The notes beneath the pieces are model-generated. The model was not told where the DNA came from. It did no database searches and saw only the letters and a list, made by a program, of their open reading frames with translations. Shown here piece after piece: positions 22,806-32,603 of a stretch of DNA of 64,000 nt. Source of the stretch: Prosopocoilus inquinatus (Eukaryota > Arthropoda > Insecta > Coleoptera > Lucanidae); NCBI GenBank assembly GCA_036172665.1, contig CM069874.1:55162707-55226706 (forward strand), read 5' to 3'. Position 1 is the stretch's first letter, and every line of letters starts with the position of its first letter. The position numbers were made by a program, and so were the translations under genes.

Positions 22806-24183
22806 AATACAGAATGACTGGTAAGTCGACATATTCCTTTGAGGGTGTATTAGTAGAGCTCAGTTGCAATTGATTTGCCCATATTATGCATTATACAAAA
22901 TGCAATCGTTAATGATATTTTAATTTTTGTGTTTTCCTTAGAAATGCGCTCCCTACTAATATTTATTTAACATTACTCAGAAAGTATAAAAGGTTTTCTT
23001 AATATTTATGTTTTCTTGGTTAGACTAAATAATAGTACACACTACGCAACAAACATTAAGTTAAACTTTAATAAGTTTGAAATACGATGGCTGAAAAGAC
23101 ACTTTTCAAAAGAAAATTCAATCTACCTGAACATTCATTCTGACTTATTTCCAAAATTTGGTAATACACTCAACTTGCAAATGATTCTAAAAATTTCTCC
23201 GATTTATTGCCTTTCGAATGAGGGTGTTAAGTTTTAGTAAAAATCTGTATACATCATACTTCCGTCAAATAATAATTATTAAACGCGGGATAGAATCTTC
23301 CTTGTTTTCAATTTAAGAGGATAACAGCTTCTGTTAAGTATTAGTTTTCTATAAACTTCAATTGAGAAATCCCTTAAAAAGTCCCGTGACTTTACTAAAT
23401 TGGAAATTAAAGAAAATTGTTCCAGTGTAAGCTCAAAGTTTGAATTTTTCGGTTTTTAACTGAAACCGATTCCTCAGGGCTAAAGAGAATTAACTGAAAG
23501 GTGATTTTCTTGAACATTCATTTTGATTCATTTCTGAAGTTTTATAATTGAAGTTGGTTCTTGTCCGATGAAAATTATAAGTAAGAAAAGACACTTCTCT
23601 AAAAGAAAATCCAATCTACTTGAACATTCGTTCTGACTTATTTCCTAAACAGTGTAGTGTAAGTGGTAATACAATCACCTTGCAAATTATTCTAAAAATT
23701 TCTCTGATTTATTATCTTTTGAATGAGGGTATTAAGTTTTAGTAAAAATCTGTATACGTCATACTTCCATAAAATAATAATAATTAAGCGCGGGATAGAA
23801 TATGCATTGTTTTCAATTTAAGAGGATAACCGCTTTTGTTAAGTATTAGTTTTCTATAAACTTCAGTTGAGAACTTCCTTAAAAAAAATCCCGTGACTTC
23901 ACTAAATTGGAAATTAAAGAAAATTGTTCCAGTTTAAGCTTAAAATTTGAATTTTTCATTCTTCCACCGAAGTTGATTCTTCAGGGCCAAAGAGAATTCA
24001 CTGGAAGGTGACTTTTCTTTCAAAGAATGGCCATTTTAAATTATATTTGCGTTAAACTTAATTCCAACCAAAAACTGACATTTCTCAAATTCAATTTTAA
24101 GTAGGACTTGGTCTCTTCAGACACGTATTAACGCTAGATTAACAAAATTTTGTTGCAAATCGTTTTTAATTGCAGTGAAAACC

Positions 24184-24248
24184 TCGAGCAGCCTCTGTAC
24201 AGCTGTTTCAGCCCTGCTCGGGGCTTAATCAGCAGAGACGTAGCTCGA
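24184..24248 (-). ncRNA. Hammerhead copy with G8 mutated
   Basis: On the minus strand, stem I (GTCTCTG/CAGAGGC) and stem II (AGCCC/GGGCT) are intact, but the core reads CTGATTA rather than CTGATGA, changing the catalytic G8. Probably inactive. It is inverted relative to the copy at 24292. Confidence 0.75.
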
Positions 24249-24291
24249 TATTCTCACTGCAAACCAAGAACGACTTGTCCAATTTCCAGTG

Positions 24292-24356
24292 TCGAGCTAC
24301 GTCACTGCTGATGAAGCCCCAAACAGGGCTGAAACAGCTGTACAGAGGCTGCTCGA
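24292..24356 (+). ncRNA. Type I hammerhead ribozyme candidate
   Basis: Outer stem I TCGAG/CTCGA; inner stem I GTCACTG/CAGAGGC with one A.A mismatch; core CTGATGA at 24308-24314; stem II AGCCC/GGGCT with 6-nt loop; GAAA at 24331-24334; 2-bp stem III with AGCT loop; predicted cleavage after GTA at 24342. All invariant core bases are present. The family is a self-cleaving RNA. Confidence 0.8.
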
Positions 24357-25712
24357 GGTTTTCACTGCAATTAAAAACGATTTGCAACAAAACTTTGTAA
24401 AACTTTCATTATGCTTAGACAGCAAGCATAACCCCCTTGCATGGGGGACTTATTAGGAGCAAATCCGCTTCAATTTGTCTACCCTTCTGCAATGTCAGGT
24501 CAAAAAGCGTTCGTAGGATGTCGCTGTTTTATCTGTTCGTCGCTAGATTAACGATAAGATACATTTAAAAATAATTGTCAATGTCAAACACTGTAGTCGT
24601 TAATTGTATTTTTTTTTAATTCTGTTTAAATAATCTGTGCAACTCCTTTCCTGTCATTAATTTTTGTTGATATTGTCCAGTACTTGTTCCTGTTGTTCAG
24701 TTTTATCTATTGTCCTTTTCTAACAGAGTTAGTGAAACAAAAGTACGAAAAAGAACAAGATTTTGCATACGAACCAGAGGGAACCATTTCGAAAATAAAC
24801 ATAATTAAAAATGTGGACTATAAATTTATGGAATTTTATTTATTCTATTTTCTGTGTAATAAAGACTAGATTGAAATCCATACGTTCGTCTAGTATTGTT
24901 ATACTATTAATGGAAATAAAATACTTTTACTAAAACTTAGTACCTCACTGGAAAAATCAATAAATCAAAGAAGTTTTTGGAATAATTTGCAAGCTGATTG
25001 TATTGTAAAACTTTGGAACGAATGTTCAAGAAAACCACCTTCCAGTTAATTTTCTTTGGTCCTGAGGAATCAGCTACAGTTAAAAACTGAAAAAGTTAAA
25101 CTTTGAGCTTACACTGGAAGAATTTTCTTTAAATTCCAATTTAGTGAAATCACGGGACTTTTTATGGGATTTCTCAACTGAAGTTTATAGAAAACTAATA
25201 CTTAACAGAAACAGTTATCCTCTTAAATTGAAAACAATGAATATTCTATCCCGCACTTAATAATTATTATTTGAAGGAAGTATATTGTATACAGATTTTT
25301 ACTAAAACTTAATACCCTCATTCGAAAGGCAATAAATCAGAGAAGTTTTTAGAATAATTTCCAAGTTGAGTGTATTACCAAATTTTGGAAATAAGTCAGA
25401 ATGAATGTTCAAGTAGATTGGATTTCCTTTTAGAGAAGTGTCTTTTCAGCCATTGTATTTCAAATTTATTAAGTTTTTAACTTAATGTTTGTTGCGTAGT
25501 ACGTACTATTATTTAGTCTAAAAACATAAATATTAAGAAAACCTTTTATACTCTCTGAGTAATGTTAAATAAATGTTAGTAGGGAGCGTATTTCTAAGGA
25601 AACCAAAAAAATTAAATGTCATTAATTATTGCATTTTGGAAAATGCATATTATGGTCAAATCAATTGCAAATGAGCTCTACTAACACGCTCATAAAAGAA
25701 TACGTCGACTTA

Positions 25713-26578
25713 GGCTGCCCACACATTCATAAAGCAAAACGTTTTGCTGCAATGCAAAACATTTCGGTTGGTCACACACTGATGAAGCAAAATGTTTTCA
25801 GGCAAGACGCTTTCGGGCAAAATGTTTTCGGGCAAAACATTTTCACGCAAAACGTATTATAAAGCAATGTGACGTAACATCGAAGAGATAAAATGAATCA
25901 TTTACCTCTTTTTGCTGATTAAACTAAATCGTACAGATAAATCTTACGATTTTTAGAAAAATGTGATACCTTTGCTCGCTGCCATAATTAATTAATTTTT
26001 TTATTAAACTCGCTATTATATTTAGTTGTTACAATGACTTCAGACGATGAGTCTGTGGAAGTTTTTGCAAATGTGTGCAAAAGAAGAGATGAGTAATAAA
26101 AGAAAACGCTATTGGATGCATCCTGTAAATGAAGAAAGAGTAAAGAAAACACTCTGAAAACATATGGAACCTGTACTACGCTTTGTCCGTTGCACTTTTT
26201 TCTCTTCTTTTCTCTTTTTTATCGAAAGAAGATAGGCGCGTCTGTCTCTGCTAAAGAAAAGCGAAATAGTTTAGGACGAAAAATGTCTACTTCAGCAGAA
26301 ATAATTTTTTTTGGTTGCGTAATATTTAGTTTCACGTTAAAAACACATTCACAGATCGAAACGCTTTAAGTAAAAATGTTTCGACTGCAATCGCTTTAAC
26401 GTGCTTTACAGCAAAACGCTTAAGTGAAAACGTTTTGACTGCAATTGTTTTAGCATGCTTTAAACTGCTTTATGTTTTGCTCTACCAGTGTGTGCTTGGT
26501 CCTATTTAAAGCATTGAAAAAGTACGTTCTAACAAGATTAGTCAGAAGCGTTTTTGCTTCATGAATGTGTGGACAACC
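25713..26578. mobile_element. TTA-duplicating TIR element (PIF/Harbinger-like)
   Basis: An 866-bp insertion with TIRs GGCTGCCCACACATTCAT and ATGAATGTGTGGACAACC, flanked by TTA at 25710-25712 and 26579-26581. The empty site is seen directly in the other arm of the host element (around 22815-22835 on the complementary strand), where the flanks are joined with a single TTA. Subterminal regions carry repeated GCAAAAYGTTTTC-type motifs (25735-25860; 26350-26480), a pattern seen where transposases bind several subterminal sites. No transposase frame is visible, so it is non-autonomous. Confidence 0.85.
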
Positions 26579-26779
26579 TTACCAGTCATCCTGTATAAGC
26601 AAAATCTTTGAATTAGTCTGTATCAATTTTGTATTAAACATTTCTAAGTTCGTAACGTGTTAAGTTAGTTAAATCTTAAAAATCCCCCCAGTTTAAACTC
26701 TACAACGTATAGCAAAGAAAGTGTACAGTGTATTTCTTTTTAAAAGCAAATATTTACACCAGTGGCTCTGCTTTTATGT

Positions 26780-28045
26780 TCAGAGCTATTCTGTAACATT
26801 GACATACATATCAATTGATATGGTCTTCAATAATTGAAGAGAACTGAATACTATTTCATAATAATTCAAGTCGATTGCCGACCGCCAGTTGAAGAGAGTG
26901 TAATGTTGGGATATTCACAAATGTTGTACCCTAAAACTAAATACTTTATTCTTGAAGTATTTTGAACGTTTTACAATACTAGTTTACAAAACATTTTTGC
27001 TACCATGACATCCGTCGATTATCAACTAACTTATATTTTATGTCCCGGTTACCATCACAACACAGAGAGAGGCATATTAACTCGATAGCACACTGAATAC
27101 GGATTGCAAATTGTTACAAAACTGTTTACAGAATAACGATTTTGCAAGGTTACTTGAAACATAGCAATAATTGTTACTTACGTATTATTTTTGTGACAGC
27201 GTTTCAATTTGCTAGACAGCACGGCCTCTTCAATTAATTGATATGCTTAGCAAGTGACTTTGCAAGGTTACGTCCCATATCAATAATTGTTACATTTCAA
27301 GTCCATATCAATGTTACAGAATAGATCCCAATGAGTCAATGTTACAGAATAGATCCCAATGGGTCTATTCTGTAACATTGATATGGACTTGAAATGTAAC
27401 AATTATTGATATGAGACGTAACCTTGCAAAGTCACTTGCTAAGCATATCAATTAATTGAAGAGGCCGTGCTGTCTAGCAAATTGAAACGCTGTCACAAAA
27501 ATAATCACTGTTTTTACGTATGCAGAAATATCATTTTCCGGGCGCCAATCTAAATGCATTTTAAAACCATCTGCCAAGAAATACAGCACTCGGCGGTACA
27601 TGCGTAAGCGTACAGGATTAAAAAATAAAAATTCGTCCATAATTAGTCGTCGGGTTGTCGTTAAGTGAATGGTTAGAAGAAGCGTGATTTTAGCATGGAT
27701 TTGGAAGCTCAAATTATTACCCGCTTTTCTATTTCTCGCTATAAGTACAAATAAATCACGATAACCTTAAAATTCGCAACGCATGCGCAATCCATAAGTT
27801 GTGCATCTCTTCAATTCGCGTTGAAGTTCTCTTCAGTTATTGAAAACCTTGAAGACGCATAGCAAATTGATATGCATATCAATGTTACAGAATAGGCCCG
27901 ATAAACTTGATATCACACTCGATACGAATTGCAAGTTGTTACGGAACTGTTTACAGAATACCGATTTTGCAAGGTCACTTGATTTATAGCAATAATTGTT
28001 ACGTATCAAGTCCATATCAATGCTACTGAATAGAACCCGTAGTCT
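26780..28045. repeat. Cluster of TATTCTGTAACATTGAT elements
   Basis: Several copies of a repeat whose terminus reads TATTCTGTAACATTGATATG lie here in both orientations (near 26790, 27301-27380, 27885-27897, 28015-28036). Internal blocks such as TTTACAGAATAMCGATTTTGCAAGG recur (27125 and 27950). They look like mutually nested non-autonomous TIR elements. A 78-residue and an 86-residue open frame here are repeat sequence, not genes. Confidence 0.65.
27184..27504. repeat. Near-perfect 320-bp palindrome
   Basis: The arms 27184-27329 and 27361-27504 are almost identical inverted copies. I see about one mismatch (CCCAT versus the complement of TGAGAC). The 31-nt spacer holds a third copy of the terminal sequence, TCAATGTTACAGAATAGATC. 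Such low divergence beside heavily decayed repeats implies recent origin or homogenisation. Confidence 0.85.
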
Positions 28046-28050
28046 CTTAA

Positions 28051-28286
28051 AGGTGAGGTGCCATTGCACGCGAAGCGAAGCTAAGTTGAGCGAAACTATT
28101 TCATTGTTTTTTGAAAATTAGCCCCAATATAATCTTATGCAGACGCGTTTTATATCTTCGTGTGCTAAACTTCGCTTCGCTTAACTTTAGTTGGCGCATC
28201 TACCTAACATTACATAGGAATTAATTCTTAAAAAACTTAAGTTTGGCTCAGCTTAGCTTCGCTTCGGGTGCAGTGGCCCCTCGCCT
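28051..28286. mobile_element. 236-bp MITE, TAA duplication
   Basis: TIRs AGGTGAGGTGCCATTGCAC and the diverged complement GTGCAGTGGCCCCTCGCCT, with the subterminal motif GAAGCGAAGCTAAG mirrored at the other end. Flanked by TAA at 28048-28050 and 28287-28289. The three-base TWA duplication suggests the PIF/Harbinger superfamily. Confidence 0.85.
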
Positions 28287-29243
28287 TAATTATTGTGTGT
28301 ATGTCTTGGGGACGAAGAGTATATCTCTACAGTTTAGACTGTACAGGCTGGATTAATTTCAATGTCTCTTATGGGCATCTCCGTAACTATAACAGATAGA
28401 AAAAAACTAGTGGCCAAGTCTCGATCTCTTTTTTGGAGATTAAGTCAATAGCGTAAACAAAAATTGGCTATCTTCTTTTGTTTTCAAGTTATAGCCAAAA
28501 ATTGACATTTTCGACTTTTCGTTTTTCGGTCATATCTCGTTTATTTCTAGAGATATTAAAAAACTGTTTGATCATTATTAGGAGACTTTTTGGAATACAA
28601 TTCAGTGGTGCAGTTGCTTTTTTAATATTTACTTAAATTTTCAAGTTATAACATAAAGTTATATTTTTTTTAATAGAAAGCATAGTAGGCAATGCCCTCA
28701 TTAAATAGATATTTTTTTTCTGTTTTCAAAAATATACACTTTTTGGGTTTATTTCTTATAATTAATAGGTAAAATGCCGTTTTTGTTATTAGCCTTGCGT
28801 AACCTAGTCTCAGTAGGCTGGCTTCAATGCAGTGCCGAATTTTTTTTTTGTTTTTATTAAATATTAACGAACTTTCAAACTTCAGACAGTTTTGGCCGCT
28901 TAAAAAATTTCTCTTGCACTTTATTTTACAAAATTCCGTTTGAGAAATGTAGCACCCATCGCGACCGATCCAGCAAAAGCTTTTTTGTTTTTATTAAACA
29001 TGAATGAAGGCAAATTTAGTTCAATACATGTCCGATTTTGTTTATATTTTACTATTTGTGTGTTTGTTTTTGTTTTCCGTGTTTTTAATAAAATATAACT
29101 CAAGAGAAACAAAAAAAAAGAAAGGTTAATTTAGTTCTAATTTAGTTATTATTTCCTTTATGTTTATCCGAATAACTTGTATTTTAGTGTAATATCTTTT
29201 TATCTTTTCGCTTCTCTTGACAACTTGTTTATTTACATTTTTT

Positions 29244-29285
29244 CACTCCTGACGAAACTATGAAGCGATAGCGAAACGTAGAGTG
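29244..29285 (+). ncRNA. Hammerhead ribozyme, dimer-type (PLE-like)
   Basis: Stem I CACTC/GAGTG (5 bp, perfect), core CTGACGA at 29249-29255, stem II CTAT/ATAG, GAAA at 29273-29276, the palindrome ACGT as stem III and cleavage triplet GTA. A four-base palindromic stem III with no loop can only form between two molecules, as reported for dimeric PLE/retrozyme hammerheads. Confidence 0.75.
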
Positions 29286-29469
29286 TTCTTGCGATTTCAC
29301 AGTGTCCGTTTTAGAATTTAAAAACTATTTTCTCTCACATATTTCATCGAACAAGAGTCGACTTCAATTACAAATTTTTTTATTGAAGTCATTTCTTGTC
29401 CGATCGAAATTAAATAAAAATTGTTTTCAATTTGAAAGACATTGTGAAAATTACAGGAACGTTTAACGT

Positions 29470-29512
29470 TTCTTCCTAACGAAGCTATAAACCGATAGTG
29501 AAATGTTGAGTA
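29470..29512 (+). ncRNA. Decayed second hammerhead copy
   Basis: Direct-repeat partner of 29244-29285, about 220 bp downstream: CTAACGA, stem GCTAT/GATAG and GAAATGT can still be aligned. The core G5 is changed to A and stem I is lost, so it is presumably inactive. Tandem hammerheads a few hundred bases apart are the hallmark of retrozyme and PLE terminal repeats. Confidence 0.55.
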
Positions 29513-30217
29513 TTCGTGCAATTTTGACTGTTTAAAGATTGAAAACAATTTTTCTATAAATTGAATGATAAACTCATTTTCAATAGAAAGTCAGACAGGA
29601 AATCTTATCAGAACGGTCGCTCAAAACGATAAAACGGAAATTTGTAAATTAACGCGAATACGAAATTATTTATGCAGCCAAAACTTTGTAAATCTTTGAA
29701 AGCTCGTTAAAATTTAATAAAATAAAAAATCAGCTCCGTATTGAACCCAGCCTACTGAGACTAGGATATTTACGCAAAGATAATAATAAAAATGACAGTT
29801 TTTCCTATTACTTATAAGAAATAAACCCAACAAAGTATATATTTTTGAAAACAGAAAAAAAATCTCTGTTTAATGAGGGCATTGCCTACTATGATTTCTA
29901 TTTTAAAAAATATAACTAGAAAATTTAAATAAATATTAAAAAAGTAGCTACACCACTGAATTGTATTCCAAAAAGTGTCCTAATAATGATCAAACAGTTT
30001 TCTAATATCTCTAAAAATAAACGAGATATGACCGAAAAACGAAAAGTCGATAATGTCAATTTTTGGCAATAACTTGAAAACAAAAGAAGATAGCCAATTT
30101 TCGTTTACGGTTTTGACTTAATATCCAAAAAAGAGATCGGGACTTGGCCATTAGTTTTTTTCTATCACTTATAGTTACGGAAATGCACGTAAGAGACATC
30201 GAATTTAATCCACCCTG

Positions 30218-31330
30218 TACATACAGAAAAATTGTTCAGTTTCAATTTTGTGTGTGTGGCTAGCTTAAAGCAAACTGTTTAAAACTAGGTAGATGAGTGA
30301 CACACTGACGATAATAAATCTGCAAACAAAGATGATAGATAACCAAGCGCACTTTAAATAAATTCAACGATTATTAATATTAAATAAACACACCGGTAAT
30401 TACGAAATCCTCTCCAATAAAAGATTACATCTCTCTCACTTGCAAAATTCGTAGCAAATTTGGATTTTATTTTAATTTCATGCTCTTGCAACTATCTACA
30501 GTTTTTCATTCGTGAGCTGTTAGAACTGAAAGTTAAGTGCCTACAGCAGTTTTATAGAGCACAGAAAGAATTTCCTTTCCACGGCACACAAACAAAATAC
30601 AAGTTGTCCGAGGAGTTTAAACAGACATAAAACGCAAATATAAGTAATACAGGGAAGAATCCTGGAGAGTTTGCAAAGTGTTCACTATCACACTCATTTG
30701 ATAAATTTTTTTCGACGAATTTTTCGTCGAAAAACGCAACACAATTTAAATTAAACGTCACATCTTCGCACCATTAAAACCGACGAAAACTAAACAATAA
30801 ATAGTGGTTGAGCCCCACGGTGAATTCAGCGTGCGGCTTTCATAATGTATTTATTATTTGGAACAATGTTTATTACGTACGCCGCCAGAGAGAGAGACGG
30901 AAAGTTATGTAAGACAGAAAGAATACAATTGAATATACCTTTCACCTTTCCGACATTGTTGTACTGCTAACATGGTAGTTAAATATGATATAATACCCGC
31001 ATTAATAATACATAATCACAACAGATACTACAACTATGTATATGAGAAAATGTTGCACAGAACAAAAACACAAAGGAGAGTATGTATTTATGATTGCGTA
31101 AATAAAACTTACCCGTGCTATTTTTCGTGACCGTAAACTGTGTCACAAACAATTACGGTTTTTTTACACGTTGAAAAAATCGAATGAAATATAAACCACA
31201 ATTAATAAAAATAGCTTCTTATGCGGGGTGGCACATCACTTTAGTATGTCACTTCAAAGTTCAATAACTCTTGTTATGTGAAACACATAAGAAAGTTACA
31301 TAAAAGGTTGCACAGCTAAAATGTCTGAAT
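30218..31330. other. No gene recognised
   Basis: About 1.1 kb without a supported gene or clear repeat. A short GA-rich tract lies near 30880-30900. A 69-residue open frame (30552-30761, minus) has no motif. Confidence 0.4.
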
Positions 31331-31445
31331 TCTAAATAATAATAATATCTTGTTTATTCACATATTACCAATAAGGTATGGAACACGTCAAATATATAAT
31401 ATAAAAGAGAAACAAGAACATATACACATACAAATTAAAATTTCT

Positions 31446-32135
31446 TCAGTTTTCAAACTTGCACTCTAGAAAGTCGGAGACAGTATAAAAGGCGTACGTT
31501 ACCAAATGCTTTTCCAGCTTTTTCTTAAACAAATAGTTTGAAAGTGTTTTCCAGGTCCTTGGAACATGATTATAAATGTTAATCATTTGTGTCACTGCGT
31601 TTTTCTGCACACGCAAAAAGGATGTTTGCGGTACACATAACTGTAGGTTTTTTTCACCCCGGGTGTGGTGGATATGTTGGAGTTCATATTGGCTCATAAA
31701 GTCTTTGTAATTGTTTTTCACGAAACACGCGCATTCAAGAATGTATACACAGGGAAAAGTAAGTATACCATTTAGCTTAAAAATGTTTTTACAAGTTTCT
31801 CGTCTTTTCAGGTTAAAAATACTTCTTATGCAGGCCTTCTGGAGTTTGAAGATTCGAATTGCTTCGGTAGAATTTCCCCAGAAGATGATCCCGTAGTTCA
31901 TGCGAGAGCTGATATGCACTTAAAGCAGCCTCTGTGCTTATTGTTTTAACTACAGTTCTGAGGGCGTAAGTGAAACTAATGATTTTTTCTGCAACTTTTT
32001 GAACATGTGAATTACATTTAAGAATTTGGTCCACTTCAATCCCCAGGAACAACGCGCGTGGGTATCTGAGGTAAGTATATTATTGTTATAGACAACATTA
32101 AACAAATTTTCTTCTTTAAGCGTAAATTTTAACAT
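31446..32135 (-). pseudogene. LINE-B C-terminal domain
   Basis: The continuation of LINE-B on the far side of PLE-2. It reads MLKFTLKEENLFN, then in other frames the FLGIEVDQILKCNSHVQ block (primer-grip/thumb region), then ISSRMNYGIIFWGNS and KLQKACIRSIFNLKRRETCKN to the C-terminus at 31446. Two frameshifts split it. The block order is the same as in LINE-A and LINE-D. Confidence 0.8.
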
Positions 32136-32246
32136 TTTTGTTTTGTTTATTAAGTCACGACCAAATACTTAGTTAGGAAGTAAGTTGAAAATCTAACGGG
32201 ATATGGTCACTGGACGATTAGTAAAAGGCAACTCCTTTGTTTAAGG

Positions 32247-32285
32247 CCTCAATATTTCGTTGTATTTAACAACTTCATCAGGAGG
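32247..32285 (-). ncRNA. Hammerhead in PLE-2 left repeat
   Basis: Exact inverted copy of 34300-34338: on the minus strand CCTC, CTGATGA, stem II GTTGT/ACAAC, GAAA, ATAT palindrome, GAGG. Confidence 0.75.
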
Positions 32286-32530
32286 TTTACTATAAAGTTA
32301 ACAAGAGGTTAAATAATGCAAATCTTAAGGTTACACTACTTACAACTAGAGATGGATGAATTGGTCAACAAATACAAACATTGAAGCCACAATTGGGCTG
32401 TGATTACATGTTAAAATTACAAGAAAAATAAAAACGTCGTACTACGTTACTTAAGTCAGACATGTGCACAAGAACAATGGCGGAATTGGCGGTAATTGAC
32501 CAACTGAACAACTTAAGAAAACTAACTACC

Positions 32531-32603
32531 CACATCTGGCTTATGTATCTTAGGTAAAGTAGGTAGGTTAGGTAAAGTACCTAAGATACATAAGCCAGAT
32601 GTG
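32531..32603. repeat. 26-bp snap-back palindrome in PLE-2
   Basis: CACATCTGGCTTATGTATCT.. at 32531-32556 and its exact complement at 32578-32603 flank a 21-nt spacer at the junction of the left inverted terminal repeat and the coding region. The right arm is the start of the RT coding sequence (PKIHKP). Confidence 0.85.

Larger units (their letters stand above)
24144..24540. mobile_element. Foldback carrying two inverted hammerheads
   Basis: About 397 bp flanked by a 12-bp direct repeat CGCTAGATTAAC (24132-24143 and 24541-24552). The first 260 bp is an inverted repeat: each arm contains a hammerhead ribozyme region followed by TTTTCACTGCAATTAAAAACG. The rest (24405-24540) is a tail ending in the block GCTTCAATTTGTC..GTCAGGTCAAAAAGCG that recurs at 53.4-53.8 kb and 55.4 kb. 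No coding capacity. A 12-bp duplication is longer than usual for DNA transposons and fits RNA-mediated insertion. Confidence 0.75.
22810..26593. mobile_element. 3.8-kb TIR element with two nested insertions
   Basis: The ends CAGAATGACTGGTAAGTCGAC and GTCGACTTA..CCAGTCATCCTG (the latter interrupted) are inverted copies flanked by TA (22808-22809; 26594-26595). The arms extend to about 24040 and from about 24890. A ~490-bp block is duplicated in tandem inside the left arm (copies near 23095 and 23586), and the right arm shows the corresponding duplication (24931 and 25297). No transposase is recognisable. The loop contains an HHR-bearing foldback (24144-24540), and the right arm contains a TTA-flanked insertion (25713-26578). 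Confidence 0.85.
28344..30217. mobile_element. 1.9-kb foldback element with HHR-bearing loop
   Basis: The ends CAGGCTGGATTAA and TTAATCCACCCTG are flanked by TA. The arms 28344-28940 and about 29650-30217 are inverted copies over nearly 600 bp. The ~700-bp loop is not shared between arms and carries two tandem hammerhead-like motifs (29244-29285 and about 29470-29510) about 220 bp apart. No transposase is recognisable. A 76-residue open frame in the loop (29318-29548, minus) has no motif. Confidence 0.8.

Noticed and set aside
25785..25800. CTGATGA inside the TTA-flanked element as a hammerhead
   Set aside because: The GAAA partner and stem pairing are absent; it is part of the subterminal motif cluster.
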